A DNA stretch of 64,000 nucleotides from assembly GCF_020860705.1 (NCBI RefSeq), contig NZ_JAJBTT010000019.1:38879-102878 (forward strand), read 5' to 3'. Shown piece after piece: positions 33,613 through 42,136 of this stretch. Under the pieces are notes generated by a model, which made no database searches, was not told where the DNA came from, and worked only from the letters and a program-made list of their open reading frames with translations. Positions within the stretch are counted from its first letter, which is position 1. Each line of letters begins with the position of its first letter. Position numbers and translations under genes: made by a program. The stretch comes from Akkermansia sp. GTDB taxonomy: Bacteria > Verrucomicrobiota > Verrucomicrobiia > Verrucomicrobiales > Akkermansiaceae.

Positions 33613-34371
33613 TTATTCCTGGCCGCTGAAATCAGGCGTGAGGATCAGGAACTGGTCGCTGACGTCCTTGCCCCTTCTCTTGGGGATGAAGGTGTCCTGC
33701 AAATTGTTGTTATCGTCCAGTTCCAGAGTCTTGGCGCTCTGGGCAGTCGTGAAAATCAGCACCTTGCCACGGAAGCTTTCCGGGTCAAAGCGGACGGCGT
33801 TGCCGGCCACGACGGTGCTGCCGTCTTCACCGGGAAGGACGGAAGTAACCATGAGAGGATATTCGCCCACGGAGCTGCCGATGCCTACCTTCTTGTTATT
33901 GTCGCCCTTGCGCATGACGTAGGAGATACCCACTTCACCGGGGGTCAGGGCCTTGCCGTCGTAAATTTCACCGTCGGGAGTAACCGTGGAACCGCCGGAA
34001 GGAGTCTGGACCTTGGCATAGAAGTTGCTTTCGGAAACGGACTCATTGCCCAGCAACTGGCGGAAGTAGTCGTTGGAGGTGTCGCCCTGGAGAGCGCCCA
34101 GGCCAGCCATGTAGTTGTGCTGTGCCACCACGCGGTCAGCGGTGATGTCATCCGGGAAGTTGCCCAGCTTGCTATTGGACTTGAACTCGTTCATCGCCAC
34201 GCCCACGTTCTTCATGTTGGTCAGGGCCTGCATCTGGTCGCCCTTGTTGATCTGGTTCAGAATCGGACCGTACGCCACGGAAGCCAGCAGGGCGATAATG
34301 GCGATAACAACCAAAAGTTCGATCAGGGTGAACCCCCTGCGTAACTGGCGTGTTGCAAAAGATACTTTCAT
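33613..34371 (-). CDS. Type IV pilin-like / pseudopilin protein with prepilin signal
   Basis: A 252-aa secreted or fibre-forming subunit. The class III prepilin signal is clear: a basic leader MKVSFATRQLRR, then G13-F14 with Glu at +5 (GFTLIELLVVIAIIALLASV), to be cut by a prepilin peptidase after G13. The C-terminal domain has no recognised family (residues about 60-252, including NMKNVGVAMNEFKSN and a conserved-looking SVLPGEDGSTVV). It resembles the many GspG/H-like pseudopilins encoded singly in Planctomycetes and Verrucomicrobia. It has its own likely promoter and a strong terminator, and no secretion or pilus assembly gene is near. Confidence 0.88.
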   Translation of the reverse strand: MKVSFATRQLRRGFTLIELLVVIAIIALLASVAYGPILNQINKGDQMQALTNMKNVGVAMNEFKSNSKLGNFPDDITADRVVAQHNYMAGLGALQGDTSNDYFRQLLGNESVSESNFYAKVQTPSGGSTVTPDGEIYDGKALTPGEVGISYVMRKGDNNKKVGIGSSVGEYPLMVTSVLPGEDGSTVVAGNAVRFDPESFRGKVLIFTTAQSAKTLELDDNNNLQDTFIPKRRGKDVSDQFLILTPDFSGQE

Positions 34372-34436
34372 TGTTGGATATGATGGAATGTTTACAGTTT
34401 AAGAAAACCGTACGTGGTTATCTATGTTCGTTTCTA

Positions 34437-34465
34437 CTATTAACGTGATTTCCCAGTCAGGACAA
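34437..34465 (-). promoter_or_regulatory. Possible promoter of the pseudopilin gene
   Basis: TTGTCC and TAATAG on the minus strand are separated by 17 bases, about 65 bases before the start codon, within a locally AT-richer stretch. The matches to the sigma-70 consensus are moderate. Confidence 0.4.
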
Positions 34466-34568
34466 GCATATTCTCACAAAAATCTTGACTCCGGGAAGGC
34501 GCCGGGACTGCTCTTCCCCTCCGTTTGCAGGGGGGCCGGAAAAATCCCGCGCCATGGGAAAACCGTTC

Positions 34569-35354
34569 CTACCTGCCGCTGCCGAAAAAGGAGCTCAATC
34601 CTTCCAGCGCTCCGGCGTCCGGCTTGTCCGCCTCGGCAATCACCTGGCGCTGAAGCTCGGCGATCTCTTCCAGGCCCTTGCGTCCCAATTCCAGCATCCG
34701 GCTCATCTGGTCCGCCGTGAAGACGGCTTCCTCCCCGGAGCCCTGCACTTCCACAAATTCTCCCTGGTCTGTCATCACCAGGTTCATGTCCACTTCCGCA
34801 TCCTTGTCCTCCACATAACAGAGGTCCAGCAAGGCCTCCCCGCCCAGCATCCCCACGGACACGGCGGAAACCAGTCTCTTCAGGGGGGACTCCGCCAGCT
34901 TCCCTTCCGCCACCAGCTTGTTCACCGCCATGGACAAAGCCACGGAAGCCCCGGTAATGGAAGCGGTGCGGGTACCCCCGTCCGCCTGCAGCACGTCGCA
35001 GTCCACCCAGATCGTGCGCTGGCCGATCTTGCCCAGATCCACGGCGGCCCTCAGGGAACGGCCGATCAGGCGCTGGATTTCGCTCGAACGGCCGTCCAGC
35101 TTTCCTGCCGTGATGTCGCGGCGCTTGCGGTCAAGCGTGGAATAGGGGAGCATGGAATACTCCGCAGTCAGCCAGCCGCCCTCCACGCGCTGGACCTTCA
35201 TCCAGCGGGGCACGTCCTCTTCAATGGTAACGGCGCAAATCACCTTGGTGCGGCCGAAGGTCACCAGCACGGAAGCCGTGGCATTCGGGGCGATTCCCGT
35301 TTCAAAGCTGATCGGACGCAACTGGTCCACAAGTCGTTTATCCTGACGTTCCAT
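34569..35354 (-). CDS. rph: Ribonuclease PH
   Basis: Phosphorolytic 3' exoribonuclease that trims tRNA precursors. From ATG 35354 the product is 261 aa (MERQDKRLVDQLRPISFETG); ATG 35366 and TTG 35390 are alternatives. Family motifs are GRTKVICAVTIEEDVPRW, LTAEYSMLPYSTLDRKRRD, GRSSEIQRLIGRSLRAAVDL and CDVLQADGGTRTASITGA, with the phosphate-binding GTR. It is divergent from the phosphodiesterase gene at 35435, with about 80 bases between the starts. Confidence 0.95.
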   Translation of the reverse strand: MERQDKRLVDQLRPISFETGIAPNATASVLVTFGRTKVICAVTIEEDVPRWMKVQRVEGGWLTAEYSMLPYSTLDRKRRDITAGKLDGRSSEIQRLIGRSLRAAVDLGKIGQRTIWVDCDVLQADGGTRTASITGASVALSMAVNKLVAEGKLAESPLKRLVSAVSVGMLGGEALLDLCYVEDKDAEVDMNLVMTDQGEFVEVQGSGEEAVFTADQMSRMLELGRKGLEEIAELQRQVIAEADKPDAGALEGLSSFFGSGR

Positions 35355-35434
35355 GCGAGGAATCATGACGGATGCGTGCGTTTTTTTCAAATGGAAAGAT
35401 GGAAATCCCGCATCAAACCGGTAATATTCCTCCC

Positions 35435-36814
35435 ATGAAACTCCCTCGCACCCGTGTGGCCGTCATTGACGTGGTGGCCCTTTCCCGCCAGATGATGGAA
35501 CACATGCCGCGGCTTACCGCCTGGGCGGATGGTCGCCGCCTTTCCTCCTTTCCGCCAGCCTTCCCCGCCCTTACCTGCACTGCGCAGAGCTCCTATGTAA
35601 CGGGGCTTCCTCCGCAGGAGCACGCCATCCCCGGCAATGGATGGTACAACCGGAACATGAGTGAAATCCAGTTCTGGAAGCAATCCAACAAGCTGGTCCA
35701 GGGACCGCGCCTCTGGGAAAAACTGAGGGAACAGTACGGCCCCGGCTTCACCTGCGCCAAGCTCTTCTGGTGGTACAACATGTACTCCACGGCGGACTGG
35801 ACCATGACGCCGCGCCCCATGTACCCGGCGGACGGCCGCAAGGTCTTTGACATTTACACCCAGCCCATGGAACTCCGTGAAACCATTAAAAAAGATCTGG
35901 GTGAATTCCCCTTCCCCACCTTCTGGGGCCCCATGGCCGGCATCCAGTCCTCCCGGTGGATAGCGGACTCCGCCCGGTGGATTGAACGGAAGCACCGCCC
36001 CAGCCTCAGCCTCATCTACCTGCCCTACCTGGACTATGACCTCCAGAAATTCGGTCCTTCCTCCACCCAGGCGGCACAGGCGGCGGAAGCTATGGACGGG
36101 CTCCTCTGCGACCTGATCGACTTTCTGGAACAGGAAGGCGTCACCCCCATCATCCTCAGTGAATACGGCATCTCCGACGTCTCCCGCAGCATTGCCCTCA
36201 ACCGCCTCTTCCGGGAACGGGGCTGGATCACCGTCAAACCGGAAATGGGCACGGAAATGCTGGACTGCGGAGCCTCACGGGCTTTTGCCGTGGCGGACCA
36301 CCAGGTAGCCCAGATTTACATCAATGACCCTTCCGTAAAAGAGGAAGTGAAAGCGCTGCTCACCGCCACCCCCGGCGTGGAGGAAATCAGTGAGACGGAC
36401 TTCTCCGCTCTGAATCCTGCGGCTCAGGAACGGCTGCCGGACTTCACCGCCATCGCGGCGCCGGATGCCTGGTTCACCTACTACTACTGGATGGACGACG
36501 CCAAGGCCCCGGACTTCGCCCGCTGCGTGGACATCCACCGCAAACCCGGCTACGACCCCGCGGAAATGTTCTTTGACCCGGAGCTCTCCTTCCCCATGCT
36601 CCATGCCGCCGCCTTCCTGCTGAAAAAAAAGCTGGGGTTCCGCGCCCTGATGAAAGTCATCCCCCTCAACGGAGACCAGGTGAAAGGCTCCCATGGCAGG
36701 GACCGGGTACCCGCAGACCAGCAGCCCGTATTCATTGGCCCTGCCGCCCTGCCGGAAATCCATTCCCCGCAGGACGTGCACGAAGCCATCCTCTCCGCTT
36801 TTGCGGAAGACTGA
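35435..36814 (+). CDS. Alkaline phosphatase superfamily protein, NPP-like, with variant metal ligands
   Basis: A 459-aa protein of the nucleotide pyrophosphatase/phosphodiesterase fold, starting at ATG 35435 (MKLPRTRVAVIDVVALSR). The nucleophile region PALTCTAQSSYVTGLPPQEH (nucleophile T47) and GNGWYNR are clear, as are D12 and the late GSHG histidine. However, the canonical DxxGH ligand pair reads D200-YDL-Q204, and the canonical SDHG reads LSEYG (E243, Y244). The protein lacks a signal peptide and so is probably cytoplasmic. It resembles NPP-like proteins of an Ebo-type group with phospholipid or nucleotide-like substrates, but the substrate is unknown. It is convergent with GH20 (19-base gap) and divergent from rph. 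Confidence 0.8.
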   Translation: MKLPRTRVAVIDVVALSRQMMEHMPRLTAWADGRRLSSFPPAFPALTCTAQSSYVTGLPPQEHAIPGNGWYNRNMSEIQFWKQSNKLVQGPRLWEKLREQYGPGFTCAKLFWWYNMYSTADWTMTPRPMYPADGRKVFDIYTQPMELRETIKKDLGEFPFPTFWGPMAGIQSSRWIADSARWIERKHRPSLSLIYLPYLDYDLQKFGPSSTQAAQAAEAMDGLLCDLIDFLEQEGVTPIILSEYGISDVSRSIALNRLFRERGWITVKPEMGTEMLDCGASRAFAVADHQVAQIYINDPSVKEEVKALLTATPGVEEISETDFSALNPAAQERLPDFTAIAAPDAWFTYYYWMDDAKAPDFARCVDIHRKPGYDPAEMFFDPELSFPMLHAAAFLLKKKLGFRALMKVIPLNGDQVKGSHGRDRVPADQQPVFIGPAALPEIHSPQDVHEAILSAFAED

Positions 36815-36833
36815 CGGCAGACGCGAAAAGCTT

Positions 36834-39002
36834 TCACCGGGCATCCGGGACCGGGTCATACTCCAGTCCCGGAACCTCCCGGTAATGGATGCCGTCCCAT
36901 AGCACGGGAATGCAGCAGAAAAACCAGCCCCTCTGTCCGCTATCCCCCTTCCAGTGGCCGAAAACGCTGCGTATCAATACCCGGTTCACCCCCTTGCGGA
37001 GCTTCACCTTCACGGGAGGGCGGAAAAAATACCCCTCCCAGGTCAGCGGAGCTTCCTCAATGCGCCCCTTGCCCCATCCCCCCCACGGCAGGCTTTTGAA
37101 CGGCCACTTGGGAGGCTTCACCCGCTTCCCATTCAGCCATACGTCCCCGCCGGAAAAATCCCAGCTCCCCTGCTCCGGGGCGCGTGCGCTGCGGTATCCC
37201 CCGGAATGCCCCCACATGCCGTTCAGGCCGAACATCAGCCACACCTCCTGCTCCCTGGGGCTGCGGATGGAAGTCAGCGCATAGCAGGTACCCGCACCTT
37301 TTCCCACATCCTCGGACATCAGCGTAGGCCAGTGGTCCAGCCGGTACTGGTTCCGGTGCATGTTGAACATCGCAAAAAGATGCCTGATATGAACCGCACC
37401 GCCGTAAACGGGCGTGCCCTTCCAGGTCAGAATTCTGTCCCCATCCCGGTAGGAGACGGCAATCTTCCGTTCCGGTTCAAAGGACATATCGTTCCTTCCC
37501 CGGTGGTCGAATGGCCCCACCAGGCTCCACGCCATATCCGCCTGCTTCACGTAGGCAAAAGGAACTCCCCGGAAAAAACTGTCCCGGTGGGAGGCCAGAC
37601 GCTCCTCAAACTCCCGGAACTCCGTCCACCCGGCCGTTCCCCTGGGTGGAAGCTGTGCCATGTAATCCTTCCTCTTGGTGGAACTGCCGCGCCAGACGCG
37701 TTCCGCAAAAGTCAGAGCACAGGGATAAAAGGGATACTGTTCCAGCACCCTTTTCTCACTGCTCAGGTTCCCGTCGCACCACACGGGCATGACGGCCCCT
37801 AAAGCCTTTTCATCCCCTCTGGGAACCTCGCAGGGCTGCTGGAAAAACACCTGGTACACCCCGGACTGGGAATCCGCCCAGTCAATGTAGAAACCATTGC
37901 TGTCTATGCGCTTCATCTCCTTGTCCATCCTGACTCCAACCTCGCTCTCCCCCCAGCACATCAAGACGGAATCCTTATCATGCGGGCCGCCCGGCGACCA
38001 CACGACCACCTCCTTCCCCTTTCCGCGGATATACTCCGCCATGCGCGGGACAAAATCCTTCATGGTCATGTGCACCTCATCGGACCCCATATGGAAATAC
38101 CTGCCGGGGAATATGGAAACGGCCTCATCCACGACATCCTTCAATATGGAAACGCCCTCCTCTGTCTGCATGTCGGTATTCATGGCCCGGGTAAAAGACC
38201 TGCTGTGCCCCGGCATGTCAATCTCCGGAATCACCTGGATATTCAGCCGTGCGCAGTATTCCACCAAGTCCTTCAACTGCTCCTGCGTGTAAAACCTCCC
38301 CGGCTGCCGGGACTTCCAGTGAAAGGCGCCATCCGTCAGGGCCGGATGTTTCTTCACCTCCAGCCTCCAGGCGGGATCATCCGTCAAATGCAGATGCAGT
38401 ACATTAATCTTATAGCGGGAAACCCGGCGCATCATCTCCTTGATAAATGCGGGGGACATGTAATAACGCCCTACATCCAGCATGACGCCCCGCAGGGCGA
38501 AGGCGGGTTCGTCACTGATCTGCACGAACGGCATGAAAAACTCATCCTCCTCTCTGGAAATCAACTGCCTCAGCGTTTGCAGGGCATTGAAAAAACCGCT
38601 GAAGCTCCCTGCCCGTACGGCAACCTTTCCCTGACTGACTGACAGGACATACCTTTCCCCCTGCATCCCGGCATCAGGACGCAGCTCCCAAGCCACGCAG
38701 CCTTCCGCTATTCTATCCCTTTCCGGGGAAACGGGAATGCCGGACATCCGGAACACATCCTCCATCTCCCGCATCAAATCATCCCTGCGTGGAATGTCCG
38801 GGGAAGCATACACATGCACGCTTTTAAAGCGAACCTCCCCCGTTCCCCTGGTGACTTGGGCAGGGTACGGGATCAGAGCAGGGGAGGAAAACTCCGGTAC
38901 AGGCGCGGTTACCACCTCTCCGGCATGAGCGCTCCACAGGGAATAAACCGGCAGGATGGCAAAACACCATACCGGCATACTGAAAACTCTGGGCAAAAAC
39001 AT
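36834..39002 (-). CDS. Secreted beta-N-acetylhexosaminidase, GH20
   Basis: Removes terminal GlcNAc or GalNAc from glycans by substrate-assisted catalysis. From ATG 39002 the product is 722 aa with a signal peptide ending near SAHA (residues 1-27); GTG 39032 is also in frame. Residues 40-165 form the GH20b domain; the TIM barrel follows with FALRGVMLDVGRYYMS, INVLHLHLTDDPAWRLEVKK, IPEIDMPGHSRS and the catalytic pair D308-E309 in FHMGSDEVH. The C-terminal 250 residues, Trp/Gly-rich, are not assigned and may bind carbohydrate. It is a single gene, with a 186-base gap to the end of bioD. Confidence 0.93.
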   Translation of the reverse strand: MFLPRVFSMPVWCFAILPVYSLWSAHAGEVVTAPVPEFSSPALIPYPAQVTRGTGEVRFKSVHVYASPDIPRRDDLMREMEDVFRMSGIPVSPERDRIAEGCVAWELRPDAGMQGERYVLSVSQGKVAVRAGSFSGFFNALQTLRQLISREEDEFFMPFVQISDEPAFALRGVMLDVGRYYMSPAFIKEMMRRVSRYKINVLHLHLTDDPAWRLEVKKHPALTDGAFHWKSRQPGRFYTQEQLKDLVEYCARLNIQVIPEIDMPGHSRSFTRAMNTDMQTEEGVSILKDVVDEAVSIFPGRYFHMGSDEVHMTMKDFVPRMAEYIRGKGKEVVVWSPGGPHDKDSVLMCWGESEVGVRMDKEMKRIDSNGFYIDWADSQSGVYQVFFQQPCEVPRGDEKALGAVMPVWCDGNLSSEKRVLEQYPFYPCALTFAERVWRGSSTKRKDYMAQLPPRGTAGWTEFREFEERLASHRDSFFRGVPFAYVKQADMAWSLVGPFDHRGRNDMSFEPERKIAVSYRDGDRILTWKGTPVYGGAVHIRHLFAMFNMHRNQYRLDHWPTLMSEDVGKGAGTCYALTSIRSPREQEVWLMFGLNGMWGHSGGYRSARAPEQGSWDFSGGDVWLNGKRVKPPKWPFKSLPWGGWGKGRIEEAPLTWEGYFFRPPVKVKLRKGVNRVLIRSVFGHWKGDSGQRGWFFCCIPVLWDGIHYREVPGLEYDPVPDAR

Positions 39003-39188
39003 CCTCTCATTTACGGCAGTGTTCCACCGCACCTCTCAAAACCGGCCCTCCAGGCATGAAAAACATCCGGGGTCTCTGGTCTTTTCAGCTCATGAGGACC
39101 GGACTATTTCCGCCGCTGTTCTGATTTCTGAAATGGAACATGGTAAAAGGGCTTCTTCATCCCCTTCCATCAGCCACCGCTTTCGTAC

Positions 39189-39830
39189 TCAATGCAAACG
39201 TTCCAGCAGGACGGCAATGTCCATGGAATCCTGCCCATGAATCAGCTCCCCGAGAATGGGCGCGTCGGAAAACTCCTCCACCATGCTCCTGTTCGTCACG
39301 CAGGCCGTATCCCACTCATCCTTCACGTTATTGAACACAATACCCAGGCACTCCAGGCCGCGCGCCTTGATGGCATTCAGCGTCAGAAGGGCATGGTTGA
39401 TGGCCCCCAGCTTGTTGCCGATCACCAACAGCACGGGCAGCTTGAAATCTGAGGCCATGTCGCTGAAATTCCGTCCGGGACCGATCGGAACTTCCCATCC
39501 CCCCACTCCTTCCATCAGCACGCACTCATGGGCGGAGGTCAGGGAGTCATAAGCGCGCCGGATCGCTCTTTCATCCACCTCCGTATTCTCCAGCCGTGCG
39601 GCCACATAAGGGCAGGTGGCGTTCTTCAGGAAGACGGGATTCAACTCATCCAGCGTCAGGCCCTCCGGTCCGGCTTCACGCAGGTGGCGGGCGTCCTGCC
39701 TGTCTCCGCAGGCTACGGGCTTGAACCCCGCGGCGTTGACGCCCGCTTCTCGCAGAGCCTTGACGATCAGGCAGCTCACGTAAGTCTTCCCGACTTCCGT
39801 ATCGGTTCCGGTAACAATGAAATTCCTCAT
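39189..39830 (-). CDS. bioD: Dethiobiotin synthetase
   Basis: ATP-dependent closure of the ureido ring in biotin synthesis. From ATG 39830 the protein is 213 aa with the P-loop TGTDTEVGKT at residues 7-16, the substrate lysine in FKPVACGDRQDA, EGVGGWEVPIG and NKLGAINHALLTLNAIKARG. A TTG at 39842 is less likely. It starts 14 bases after the mini-CdaR stop, so it probably shares a transcript with cdaA. No bioA, bioB or bioF is in the window. Confidence 0.92.
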   Translation of the reverse strand: MRNFIVTGTDTEVGKTYVSCLIVKALREAGVNAAGFKPVACGDRQDARHLREAGPEGLTLDELNPVFLKNATCPYVAARLENTEVDERAIRRAYDSLTSAHECVLMEGVGGWEVPIGPGRNFSDMASDFKLPVLLVIGNKLGAINHALLTLNAIKARGLECLGIVFNNVKDEWDTACVTNRSMVEEFSDAPILGELIHGQDSMDIAVLLERLH

Positions 39831-39844
39831 ATCAACACTCAAAT

Positions 39845-39997
39845 TCAGGGATGGGATCTTCTGATTTCTTCCAGCTGCCCCCGGGAGGGCACGCCGTCAT
39901 TCGTAGTCACCCAGTGATTGATGAAAGACCAGATGATCACGGCCAGCACCAGGCAGAACAGCTTGGCCGGCCAGTTAAGCAATAGCAGTTTTTTCAT
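39845..39997 (-). CDS. 50-aa single-pass membrane protein, CdaR (YbbR) anchor-like, downstream of cdaA
   Basis: Small ORF read directly from the sequence. The minus strand from ATG 39997 encodes MKKLLLLNWPAKLFCLVLAV, continues the helix to about residue 30 and ends in a short hydrophilic tail. It overlaps the 3' end of cdaA by 23 bases in another frame and ends 14 bases before bioD. CdaR/YbbR, the usual partner encoded after cdaA, begins with just such an NW-xKL-hydrophobic anchor, but here all the extracytoplasmic YbbR repeats are missing. It may be a reduced CdaA partner or the remnant of cdaR. Position, coupling and the anchor sequence support a real gene; the function is inferred. Confidence 0.68.
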   Translation of the reverse strand: MKKLLLLNWPAKLFCLVLAVIIWSFINHWVTTNDGVPSRGQLEEIRRSHP

Positions 39998-40766
39998 TGG
40001 AAGAAGAAATATTCAGCAACTCTTCAAGGCGGCCCTTCAACTGTTCCGGCGTCAGGTTGCGTTCCAGCTTGCCGCCCACGGCCAGGGCAATCGCCCCCGT
40101 TTCCTCGGATACCACCACCACCACGCAATCGCTTTCCTCGGACATGCCCACGCCCGCCCGGTGGCGCAGCCCCAGGGTGCGGTCGCTCATCTCCTTCTGG
40201 GAGACCGGGAACACACAGGCGGCCGCGGAAATGCGGTCGCCGGAAATCACCACGCCCCCGTCGTGCAGGGCGGTCTTGGTATGGAAAATCGTCAGGGCCA
40301 GCTCAGGAGAAAAAATGGCGTCCAGCTTCACGCCGGAATCCTCAATGGGCTTCATGCTGATGCTCCGTTCAAAAGCGAACAGGGCGCCGAACCGCTGATT
40401 GGAAAGCTTGCTGACCGCCTTGCAGAAATTGTCCAGGAAATCAACCCGCTGGAGTTTGGCGAAGGAGGAGAAAAACGGATGACTGCCCAGCTTGGCCAGC
40501 CCTACACGCAGCTCCGGCTGGAAAATCACCACCAGGGCCAGCGCCAGGCCGGGGGCGAAAATGCGCGTCAGGATCCATGAAATAACGTTCAGCTGGAAGA
40601 AGAAAGCCAGCACCACCAGGGCCAGGAAGCAGGCGAACAGCCCCACCATGATGCGCGCGCCGCGCGTCGCATGGAAAGCGCGGTAAATCTGGTACAGGAA
40701 CACCCACAGGATGAAAATTTCAACGATCGCCCGAAGCGCATCCTTGATCATAATCCAATCCCACAT
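39975..40766 (-). CDS. cdaA: Diadenylate cyclase, CdaA type
   Basis: Makes cyclic di-AMP from two ATP. From ATG 40766 the product is 263 aa; a TTG at 40802 is rejected. Three transmembrane helices (about residues 9-31, 37-56 and 60-81) precede the DAC domain. The catalytic motif reads LHDGGVVISGDRISAAACVF (DGG at 169-171, where many homologues have DGA) and the ATP-binding RHR motif is LRHRAGVGMSEESD (201-203). VVVVVSEETGAIALA ends the core. It is followed by an overlapping mini-CdaR gene and bioD. Cyclic di-AMP usually governs potassium, osmotic and wall homeostasis; no target is evident here. Confidence 0.92.
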   Translation of the reverse strand: MWDWIMIKDALRAIVEIFILWVFLYQIYRAFHATRGARIMVGLFACFLALVVLAFFFQLNVISWILTRIFAPGLALALVVIFQPELRVGLAKLGSHPFFSSFAKLQRVDFLDNFCKAVSKLSNQRFGALFAFERSISMKPIEDSGVKLDAIFSPELALTIFHTKTALHDGGVVISGDRISAAACVFPVSQKEMSDRTLGLRHRAGVGMSEESDCVVVVVSEETGAIALAVGGKLERNLTPEQLKGRLEELLNISSSNEKTAIA

Positions 40767-41024
40767 GAGCAACAAGCTACACAACAACCTGCAGGAATGC
40801 AATACCGATCATCTCCCTCAAATAATCACGCAGGGTTGCGCCGCTGGGCGTTTGGGAAAGAATACCTGGCATTTGGAAAAGCAAAGACGGAAACGGCCGC
40901 ATGAAGCAGGTACCTTCAGGTTGCAAGTCCCAGGGAAGCAAAACCGGAGCATCCTGAAGGCTTATCACGGAGAACCCGAAAATCCGCATGGCAAACAGAG
41001 TAGGAAAAACAAGAAAACATATTC

Positions 41025-42008
41025 ATGAGCAATATTTTGACAACAGCTAAAATAGGATTTGAATTCACCTTTGAATGTGATCCGCTGAATCCTCAGCACT
41101 GCAGCCAGGGCAATTGGACCCATTCCATCAAGAATGACGAAGCCATCACTCCCTCTCTGGAGGGAAACTACATGGACTTTGTAGACGAACTTGAGGGACG
41201 GCTGGGCGCACAGAATGAAGGCGCTGAAAAAACCGGAAAATTCGGCGAAAACGTTTACCGACTGACCTTTCAGGGTGAAAACGACCCTTTCTGGATAACC
41301 ACCAGTCTTGACCCCGGAGTCATTGAAATACAAACAAAACCTGTAACCTTTCCGGAAATTACCGGCTCTCTGAGAGAAAATTTCGAATCCTTATTCACTG
41401 CCTTGACAGATCTCGGTTTCCGGGCCGGGGACGGGGGCGGCCATATCAATGTGGATTACAAAACGGGATTTAACAACAACTTCCTGTTGGCCGTCAATAC
41501 ATTGATCGCAACTGAAGAAAGGTACCGCGAACTACACGACAGCAACAGCCAATATGCTCCTTTAATAGATTCCGGGAATGACAAGAAGGATCCATTTCTT
41601 TCAAGTGACAGGATTCAAGCCACAGCGGCGACAAATAAGTCATGGGGAGGGGCACCATGCGAAGACAAGATGGAAGACCGTTTTCCGTCCTGGCTTTCAC
41701 ATGTCGGCAACGACGTCAGGTCTCCCCACCAATTCAGGAAGAAACATGCTGCATGGTTATTTCAACATCCTACCTGGACACAATTCCGGTATGACGACAG
41801 CAAACAATTCGGTCCTTACGTGGATAGCATTGACTGCGCCCTGCATTATCAGGCAATCAATATCGAACATTTATTTGAAGCAGATGAAAGCGTACGGAGA
41901 ATGGAATTCAGGTTTTTTAAGTCCCAAAAAAACATGAATGACATCGAGGAGGGGATTCGTTTGATTAACGAACTGGTAGTCTCAGCTGAACGAAAGCTGC
42001 GGCCATAA
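41025..42008 (+). CDS. Putative amidoligase-like (COOH-NH2 ligase fold) protein
   Basis: A 327-aa cytoplasmic protein of lower GC than its neighbours. I read an amidoligase/glutamate-cysteine ligase-like pattern: IGFEFTFECD (residues 10-19), SLDPGVIEIQTKPVTF (94-109), GGGHINVDY (137-145) and, near the C-terminus, RRMEFRFFKSQ followed by a helix (NMNDIEEGIRLINELV). In this fold such Glu and His residues bind ATP-Mg and the substrate carboxylate. The spacing fits, but no signature is exact, so the family call is tentative. The 258-base gap upstream and 128-base gap downstream carry no partner gene. AT-rich codon use suggests acquisition by transfer. Confidence 0.55.
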   Translation: MSNILTTAKIGFEFTFECDPLNPQHCSQGNWTHSIKNDEAITPSLEGNYMDFVDELEGRLGAQNEGAEKTGKFGENVYRLTFQGENDPFWITTSLDPGVIEIQTKPVTFPEITGSLRENFESLFTALTDLGFRAGDGGGHINVDYKTGFNNNFLLAVNTLIATEERYRELHDSNSQYAPLIDSGNDKKDPFLSSDRIQATAATNKSWGGAPCEDKMEDRFPSWLSHVGNDVRSPHQFRKKHAAWLFQHPTWTQFRYDDSKQFGPYVDSIDCALHYQAINIEHLFEADESVRRMEFRFFKSQKNMNDIEEGIRLINELVVSAERKLRP

Positions 42009-42136
42009 GCGGAACCTATCATTCCAGACCCATTGAAAAAGCGCCATTTCCTGTTCAGGGGAATACGCAAAGTCAAATAGAATTCAGCCTGGTACATTGA
42101 AGTTGTCACCACAGAGGAGAATGCTATAAAGGGAAC

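Noticed and set aside
33267..33629. 120-codon plus-strand frame between GH29 and the pseudopilin
   Set aside because: Proline-rich, no ribosome site, passes through the pseudopilin terminator and into the gene end.
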